DNA of 57,970 nt from NCBI GenBank assembly GCA_965183875.1, contig CBCYMK010000020.1:1-57970 (forward strand), read 5' to 3'. This document shows, piece after piece, positions 52,950-57,970 of the stretch (positions within the stretch are counted from its first letter, which is position 1; every line of letters starts with the position of its first letter). A program made the position numbers and the translations under genes. This stretch comes from UBA6772 sp965183875. GTDB lineage: Bacteria; Bacteroidota; Bacteroidia; Flavobacteriales; UBA7430. The notes beneath the pieces were generated by a model. It worked only from the letters and a program-made list of their open reading frames with translations, was not told the origin of the DNA and searched no databases.

Positions 52950-53840
52950 TTAGTTTTGTTTAATCATCTTAATGGATTTCACCAATTTGTCGTCTACAAA
53001 CCATATTGCAGAATAAATGCCATTAGCAAATTTTGATGTATCCCAATTGAGTTCATACCGCCCTTTAGGCATTTTTTGATTGAGTAGCTGATGTGCCAAC
53101 TTCCCTTCTTGGTTGTATATTTCTATTTTAGTGTTAGCGTCCTTATTAAGGACTAAGAATAATTTCGTTTGCTGATTAAAAGGATTTGGATAGTTTTGTG
53201 ATAAGTCACCATATTCCCTTTGAAGCTCGTTTATATTAAAGTCTATTCCTTTTGATAAGATGATGTCAAAAGTTCCAAACCAGTCACCTGCAATACCAGA
53301 ATTTAATGGAATAATCCTATTTATTGCAGATTCATCACTAGCCCAATGGTCGGTTTGTATGCTAACATCCCCTTCAAAATAAATTTGGGTTACTAAGTCT
53401 TCATAACCTTCTGCTTGGACTTTTAAATGTATATGCGATGGCCTGTAATTGGAGCCATTTAAATATTTTCCAGGTATAATGGTTTCTAGATTGTAGTTTC
53501 CATCTTCATCCGTTAGAACTTTCCCTCTAAATTTAAAGCCATTATTGTCGTAGTCTCCATTTTCATCTGCCTGCCAAAAATCTAAAATCACGTTTGCAAT
53601 TCCCTCTTCACAGCTAGTATTGCTAAGTCTACCAGTGAGAAATAGTTTTTCACCTTCGTAGCCCTCTGGTATTATAGAGTTTGTTTGGGGAGCCCCTTCA
53701 GAAAAGAAAGGACCTAGAATATCTTCGGTGGTAGGGTCGCAAAGGTTTTTATTGGATGCTTTTATATTAAATGGAAATACGGAAGCTGCAAGAATTCCAA
53801 GAGAACCTAATTTTAAAAAATCGCGTCTATTTTTGCTCAT
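52950..53840 (-). CDS. Intradiol ring-cleavage dioxygenase-like protein with Tat signal and T9SS domain
   Basis: 296 residues. Starts MSKNRRDFLKLGSLG, a twin-arginine (Tat) signal. The dioxygenase beta-sandwich (about 35-200) has DFWQADENGDYDN, RGKVLTDEDGNY, PGKYLNGS and RPSHIHLKV, so the non-haem Fe(III) ligands (two Tyr, two His) appear present. The final 75 residues (LSQNYPNPFN...FANGIYSAIWF) are a T9SS sorting domain. Extracellular oxidation of catechol-like compounds is the family expectation; no aromatic catabolic genes are nearby, so the substrate is unknown. Likely cotranscribed with the downstream CX3CH gene. Confidence 0.87.
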   Translation of the reverse strand: MSKNRRDFLKLGSLGILAASVFPFNIKASNKNLCDPTTEDILGPFFSEGAPQTNSIIPEGYEGEKLFLTGRLSNTSCEEGIANVILDFWQADENGDYDNNGFKFRGKVLTDEDGNYNLETIIPGKYLNGSNYRPSHIHLKVQAEGYEDLVTQIYFEGDVSIQTDHWASDESAINRIIPLNSGIAGDWFGTFDIILSKGIDFNINELQREYGDLSQNYPNPFNQQTKLFLVLNKDANTKIEIYNQEGKLAHQLLNQKMPKGRYELNWDTSKFANGIYSAIWFVDDKLVKSIKMIKQN

Positions 53841-53990
53841 ACTATTTTTGGTTTTGGAACAGTTAAAGCTACAAAAATCATGACAATTATCAGTACAGCT
53901 AGCTAAAGAACAATTTATTACATAAATCTTAGGCTAATGGTTACTTTAGAAATAATCTTATGGTATGGAAAACATACTAAAATAATTCAA

Positions 53991-53998
53991 TACATTTG
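53991..53998 (+). promoter_or_regulatory. Candidate -7 element for the acyl-CoA dehydrogenase gene
   Basis: TACATTTG fits TAnnTTTG, followed by C, 20 bases before the ATG at 54019. Confidence 0.5.
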
Positions 53999-54018
53999 CT
54001 ATCCAAATAAAGAGAATT

Positions 54019-55197
54019 ATGGCAACGGATTTATTTCAAGCACCCGATTATTACAACTTAGATGACTTGCTAAGTGAAGAACATATAATGGTACGCGATG
54101 CTGCCCGAGACTGGGTTAAGCGTTCGGTATCTCCAATTATTGAAGAAGCTTGTCAGAAGGCAGAATTCCCAAAACAAATTGTTCCTGGACTAGGAGAAAT
54201 TGGTGCTTTCGGTCCTTATATTCCAGAGGAATATGGAGGAGCTGGATTAGACCAAATTTCGTATGGTTTAATTATGCAAGAATTGGAAAGAGGGGACTCT
54301 GGAGTTCGCTCTACGGCATCGGTTCAATCGTCATTAGTTATGTACCCTATTTTCAAATATGGAAATGAGGAACAGAGAAAAAAATACTTACCAAAATTAG
54401 CGAGTGGAGAACACTTAGGTTGTTTTGGATTAACAGAGCCTAACCACGGATCAAACCCTGGAGGGATGGAAACGAACTTTAAAGATATGGGAGACCACTA
54501 TCTTTTAAACGGTGCTAAAATGTGGATCTCTAACGCTCCTTTTGCTGATGTTGCTGTAGTATGGGCGAAGAATGAAGAAGGTAGAATTCACGGTTTAGTA
54601 GTAGAGCGTGGAATGGAAGGATTTACCACTCCTGAAACACATGGAAAATGGTCTCTTCGCGCTTCGGCAACTGGAGAGTTGGTATTTGACAATGTTAAAG
54701 TTCCCAAAGAAAATTTATTACCAAATAAAAGCGGATTAGGTGCGCCTCTAGGTTGTTTAGATTCTGCTCGTTTTGGTATTGCTTGGGGTGCTATTGGTGC
54801 GGCTATGGACTGTTACGATACAGCTTTGCGTTATTCTAAAGAGCGTATGCAGTTCGATAAGCCTATTGGCTCTTTCCAATTGCAACAAAAGAAATTGGCT
54901 GAAATGATTACAGAAATCACTAAAGCACAATTACTAACCTTCCGTTTAGGGCAACTTAGAAATGAAGGTCGTGCTACCTCAGCACAGATTTCTATGGCTA
55001 AGCGTAATAATGTAGACATGGCAATGACGATCTGTAGAGATGCACGTCAGATGTTAGGTGGTATGGGTATTACAGGTGAGTTTTCTGTTATGCGTCATAT
55101 GATGAACCTAGAGTCTGTTGTTACCTATGAAGGTACACACGATATACATCTACTTATAACAGGAATGGATATAACTGGATTTAATGCTTTTAAATAG
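54019..55197 (+). CDS. Acyl-CoA dehydrogenase, glutaryl-CoA dehydrogenase-like
   Basis: 392-residue FAD enzyme. Signatures: CFGLTEPNHGSNPGGM, WISNAPFADVAVVWA, the helix YSKERMQFDKPIGSFQL and ARQMLGGMGITGEFSVMRHMMNLE. The catalytic base is the Glu in TYEGTHDIH. The overall pattern (MNLESVVTYEGTHDIHLLI, ITGFNAF end) is closest to glutaryl-CoA dehydrogenases, which oxidise and decarboxylate glutaryl-CoA from lysine or tryptophan breakdown; substrate choice is inferred. Monocistronic, with its own promoter and a strong terminator. Confidence 0.92.
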   Translation: MATDLFQAPDYYNLDDLLSEEHIMVRDAARDWVKRSVSPIIEEACQKAEFPKQIVPGLGEIGAFGPYIPEEYGGAGLDQISYGLIMQELERGDSGVRSTASVQSSLVMYPIFKYGNEEQRKKYLPKLASGEHLGCFGLTEPNHGSNPGGMETNFKDMGDHYLLNGAKMWISNAPFADVAVVWAKNEEGRIHGLVVERGMEGFTTPETHGKWSLRASATGELVFDNVKVPKENLLPNKSGLGAPLGCLDSARFGIAWGAIGAAMDCYDTALRYSKERMQFDKPIGSFQLQQKKLAEMITEITKAQLLTFRLGQLRNEGRATSAQISMAKRNNVDMAMTICRDARQMLGGMGITGEFSVMRHMMNLESVVTYEGTHDIHLLITGMDITGFNAFK

Positions 55198-55234
55198 GTC
55201 TTAGTTAAAAATTTAAGATTGAAAGTTTAAAATT

Positions 55235-55274
55235 AAAAAAGTCCCTTCTCGAAAATTCGAGAAGGGACTTTTTT
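55235..55274. terminator. Long bidirectional terminator
   Basis: A perfect 19-bp stem (55235-55253 with 55256-55274; core GTCCCTTCTCGAA) with a 2-nt apex and T runs on both sides, between two convergent genes. Confidence 0.93.
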
Positions 55275-55335
55275 ATGCTTTATTTTCTACGAACAACAAT
55301 TGATAATCTTCACTTCTCCAAATTTTCAAATCGAA

Positions 55336-56064
55336 TTAACTCAATCCTCTTTCTTTTTTAATAGCTTCATACGCTTCTTGGATTTTCAAGAATTTTTCTT
55401 TTCCCATTTTTTGTTGGGCTTCGTTGAGGTCGCTCAATTTGTCTGGGTGGTGCTTCATAGCCATTTTACGGTATGCTTTCTTTACTTCGTTGTCGGTAGC
55501 AGTAGTTTCGAGTTCTAAGATCTTATAGTACTGCTTAGGCTCTTTAAAGAACATCGCTTTTATAGAAGCTAAATCGTGAATATTGATGTGCATATAGCCA
55601 CCAATCTTCTCAATCATTTCTACTTCTGTTGCGTCTATATGACCATCTGCCATAGAGATTCCGTATAAGAAGTGGATAAGCTGTAAGCGCTGTGAATGTG
55701 GTAGTTGCTTATCTATTTGCAAACAAATTTGACGAAGTGAAACTTCATCGCTATTGATGATATGTTTGAAAACCTTGAAACTCTCTTCTGCGCGTTTAGC
55801 TCCAAACATTTGTTTAAACTGAGCACGCACATAATCCAATTCTCTTTGGTCTACTTTTCCATCTGCTTTAATTACATAAGCCGCCAAAACCAATAAGCTA
55901 ATTTCAAAATTAGCTGCAGGCTGACTCATATTTCCGTAGTGTTGTTGGAATTTTTCTTGTTCATCAGCTTTGCTGAATAAAGAACCTAAAGAATATCCTA
56001 AAAGAGCTCCCATAGGACCTCCGAACATCCAACCCAATCCACCTGTTATCCACTTTAATTTCAT
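55336..56064 (-). CDS. TerB-like / DnaJ domain co-chaperone (DjlA-like)
   Basis: 242 residues. N-terminal Gly-rich hydrophobic stretch (GGLGWMFGGPMGALLGYSLGSLF) that may anchor or pack in the membrane; a TerB-like all-helical domain (about 50-165) with LAAYVIKADGKVDQRELDYV and ISMADGHIDATEVEMI acidic metal-like loops; then a C-terminal J domain (about 177-240) with the HHPDK (HPD) motif that stimulates Hsp70 ATPase. Same order as DjlA of enteric bacteria. Confidence 0.92.
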   Translation of the reverse strand: MKLKWITGGLGWMFGGPMGALLGYSLGSLFSKADEQEKFQQHYGNMSQPAANFEISLLVLAAYVIKADGKVDQRELDYVRAQFKQMFGAKRAEESFKVFKHIINSDEVSLRQICLQIDKQLPHSQRLQLIHFLYGISMADGHIDATEVEMIEKIGGYMHINIHDLASIKAMFFKEPKQYYKILELETTATDNEVKKAYRKMAMKHHPDKLSDLNEAQQKMGKEKFLKIQEAYEAIKKERGLS

Positions 56065-56118
56065 AGTATTTATTTTTTATTCTGTTCAGTCTTTTTATGT
56101 GTTGCAAAAGAACGATAA

Positions 56119-56136
56119 TCCCGATAGCTATCGGGA
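56119..56136. repeat. Perfect 18-bp palindrome TCCCGATAGCTATCGGGA
   Basis: Self-complementary sequence in the spacer upstream of the TerB-DnaJ gene. The same kind of palindrome is very common between genes of Bacteroidota; role unknown. Confidence 0.8.
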
Positions 56137-56170
56137 CAAGACTTCCTTTATTTTTTTACACTCCTCAAGT

Positions 56171-56273
56171 TTTAAAATGGCTATCAAAATGAACTCGCTC
56201 ATTGCCTTTGCCAATAAGCTCAAACAGCATTTTGACTACGCCTGCCTACCGTCAGGCAGGCTCATTTTATACA
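56171..56273. repeat. Dispersed ~102-bp palindromic element, copy B
   Basis: Matches the reverse complement of 29422-29523. Inverted outer arms AAAATGAACTC (56186-56196) and GGCTCATTTT (56259-56268) surround a CCTGCC..GGCAGG palindrome (56242-56260). Together with the 18-bp palindrome it fills the 56065-56428 spacer, where I see no gene. Confidence 0.8.
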
Positions 56274-56428
56274 CTATCGTCCCTAAAATAAAAAATGTCA
56301 GAAAAAACAGTAGATTCTGAACATTGATTATAACGGCTTAGGTATAAAACGGATTACCAGAATTCTTTATAAATATGGCAATTATTAAACCAATACACAA
56401 AAGCTGACATTTTGTACATTTATCGACG

Positions 56429-57307
56429 ATGAAACAAAAGTACAAACATAAAATTGTCAAGGATTTAGCCTGGTGTATCACATCAGAAAATCTATTAAAC
56501 CATCCTCTTTGCGTGCAAAAAGAGTTTTTTGAGTCTGATAAAATAGCTCTAGAAACTCATTTAGAAGATTTAGATAAAAGCCCAAAGCCTCTAGTAGATT
56601 TTCTTGCATCTAAAAACACGCATCGCCTCGGGCATTATTTTGAGGCACTTGGTTTTTTATTGGCTAAGTGTTTCAAAGCGTTTTGAAATCCTTACCTCCA
56701 ATTATCCACTTAGAAATACAAGAAAGGAGTTACTAAGGGTGAAGTAGATCTAATAGTAAAAGATACTAGCACTCAAAAAATTGAACATTGGGAATTGGCT
56801 GTGAAATTCTATTTGGCTTTTCCAGATAAAGAGGAAACGCTGTTTATTGGTCCTAACGCCAACGATTACTTGCATCTAAAATTAAAGAAATTGGTAAGGC
56901 ATCAGTGCGAAATTTTAAAAACAGAGGAAGGAATTCAGCTTTTAGCTGATTTAAATATTAAAGAAGCTAATCCTCGATTGTTTGTGAAAGGGGCTTTGTA
57001 TTACCATCCCAAAATGAGCTATTCTAATTCGGCTTCCATAAACCCAAAACACAATAAAGGTTGGTGGATCTATCATAATGAAGCACAAGAATTTTTACAA
57101 GACGATTGGAAGTTTCTATTATTGCATAAAAAGGATTGGTTGAGTTCTGTATCTCAAAACGACAACTTACTATCTAAATTGGATTGCCTTGAACTCATAG
57201 AAACAGAATTAAAAGAGAGTCCTAGGAGTTTGTATATCGCTTGTTTTAAAAATGGAGAATTACAATCTACAGGATTTGTAGTGCACGATAATTGGCCGAA
57301 GCTTTAA
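56429..57307 (+). pseudogene. DUF1853 family protein, broken by in-frame stops
   Basis: Two pieces in the same reading frame: 56429-56686 (LGHYFEALGFLLAK, the conserved N-terminal DUF1853 block) and an open part from about 56714 containing KGEVDLIVKD, HWELAVKFYLAF, and ending FVVHDNWPKL. Between them lie TGA (56684-56686) and TAG (56711-56713). An alternative explanation is a pair of compensating indels, since another frame reads IIHLEIQE in between, which fits the family better. Repaired it would be about 290 residues. Function of DUF1853 is unknown. Ends overlapping the convergent next gene by four bases. Confidence 0.8.
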
Positions 57308-57970
57308 TCATCAATAATTCCATCTCCATTTAAATCGTAAATACAATTACCACTATCGCTTGACGCAATAGGATTGAAGTTTAGGGCAGCGCAATCGGTG
57401 CACCCATTTACGACAGGTAAGCTAATAGAATTTTCACAGAGTGAAAAACTACCAATTTGTGAAGTCACTTTAATCTGATAGCCTTCAGCATAATTCAATT
57501 CACCTATTCCATTAAAATTCCATTGTGGTAAGTATGCTGTACCCAAATAGTCTTTAATAATCACAATTTCATCTTCAATAGATTCAAATAATTGTTCAAC
57601 ATCTTGTGATTGATAACAAACATAACCAAACATATTCCAACCTTGGTTGAGGGTGATGTTTGCAGGTAAAATATTTGAGTTTAATTCATCTACATAAGTC
57701 TGTAATCCTGAACAGGTATCAAGCTCAAATACTTGAAACCTTCTGAGTATATATGAGCTTGTCTGAGTCCATACATCTAAACGTCTCACCCAAATATAAT
57801 ACTCTCCAACATCATTTTCTGAGGGAGTCCCTTGTCCACAAGTCGCAAACATAAATCCTTGTCCAAATGGGTCATAGTCTTCAAAACTTTCATTATAATC
57901 ACACTCAGTCGGATCTACACTAAAAGTTAACCAATCTTGTTCATCAAAAAAACCAGATACGGCATAGCCG
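57304..57970 (-). CDS. Modular secreted protein, C-terminal part (runs off the window)
   Basis: The frame is open to the right edge, giving the last 221 residues. An upstream region of unknown fold (DEQDWLTFSVDPTECD...YYIWVRRLDVW) is followed by a GWNMFGY module with VIIKDYLGTAYLPQWNFNGIG, nearly the same as the two GWNLIS modules of the lysyl-oxidase-like protein, then one GCTDCAALNFNP repeat, and DLNGDGIIDD before the stop. The ending is like the first half of a dockerin/EF-hand-type calcium loop, which in relatives continues; here it may be truncated, and no T9SS domain is seen. Confidence 0.8.
   Translation of the reverse strand, partial: GYAVSGFFDEQDWLTFSVDPTECDYNESFEDYDPFGQGFMFATCGQGTPSENDVGEYYIWVRRLDVWTQTSSYILRRFQVFELDTCSGLQTYVDELNSNILPANITLNQGWNMFGYVCYQSQDVEQLFESIEDEIVIIKDYLGTAYLPQWNFNGIGELNYAEGYQIKVTSQIGSFSLCENSISLPVVNGCTDCAALNFNPIASSDSGNCIYDLNGDGIIDD

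Noticed and set aside
55970..56320. Open frame across the TerB-DnaJ start and the dispersed element
   Set aside because: Antisense to a real gene at one end and repeat DNA at the other; no protein features.
56684..56686. Selenocysteine or recoded stop in the DUF1853 gene
   Set aside because: A second stop (TAG) follows in the same frame, the family has no catalytic Cys at this place, and no recoding hairpin is evident.

Overview
The window is a stretch of AT-rich chromosome from a member of the Bacteroidota, most likely a flavobacterium-like lineage. Evidence: type IX secretion (T9SS) C-terminal sorting domains on several secreted proteins, families largely confined to this phylum (DUF4837, DUF6495, DUF4271, RprX/RprY-type two-component pair, MurF-alanine racemase fusion, DAHP synthase-chorismate mutase fusion), promoters of the TAnnTTTG type, almost no Shine-Dalgarno sequences, and one tRNA (Cys) with no encoded CCA. 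It reads as ordinary chromosome: no insertion sequence, prophage, CRISPR array or origin was recognised.

Layout. 1-3.4 kb: 5' end of a TonB-linked receptor gene, a broken Cys-rich small gene, two Hsp20 genes, hflX and a small membrane protein. 3.5-3.9 kb: four tandem ~106-bp repeats. 4-9 kb: two secreted amidohydrolase-like proteins and a DUF6495 gene. 9-13.4 kb: two-component system and a membrane pyrophosphatase. 13.6-17.6 kb: tatA, gatA, a MltD-like transglycosylase and a DUF4837 lipoprotein. 17.6-21 kb: a sulfur cluster (Crp/Fnr regulator, TauE-type exporter, DUF983, metallo-beta-lactamase/double rhodanese) with two near-identical perfect palindromes placed at the same distance from candidate promoters. 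21-29.2 kb: a hypervariable-looking block of secreted proteins, three of them disrupted, with an XRE regulator and a 1569-residue lysyl-oxidase-like T9SS protein. 29.2-36.3 kb: nrdBA, DUF3109, gltX, folB, tRNA-Cys. 36.6-39.8 kb: a frameshifted secreted esterase, a cyanophycinase-like protein and a hydrolase. 40-50.5 kb: housekeeping genes (recJ, DAHP synthase/chorismate mutase, rsmI, tdk, murF-alr, O-antigen ligase-like, S41 protease, yidD, rnpA). 50.6-56 kb: hemD, DUF4271, a CX3CH secreted protein, a Tat-type intradiol dioxygenase-like protein, an acyl-CoA dehydrogenase and a TerB-DnaJ protein. 56-58 kb: a dispersed repeat, a broken DUF1853 gene and the 3' part of another modular secreted protein.

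How genes fit together. The best supported functional unit is the sulfur cluster: the regulator's recognition helix carries the R-E-x-x-x-R pattern expected to read GTGA half-sites, and both operators are GTGAT-N4-ATCAC palindromes about 36 bp upstream of a -7 element, a class II activator layout. Other unifying themes are secretion (Tat component, Tat substrate, several T9SS substrates) and an unusually high count of disrupted genes: six in 58 kb, several at short homopolymers, so either recent decay or sequencing/assembly error.
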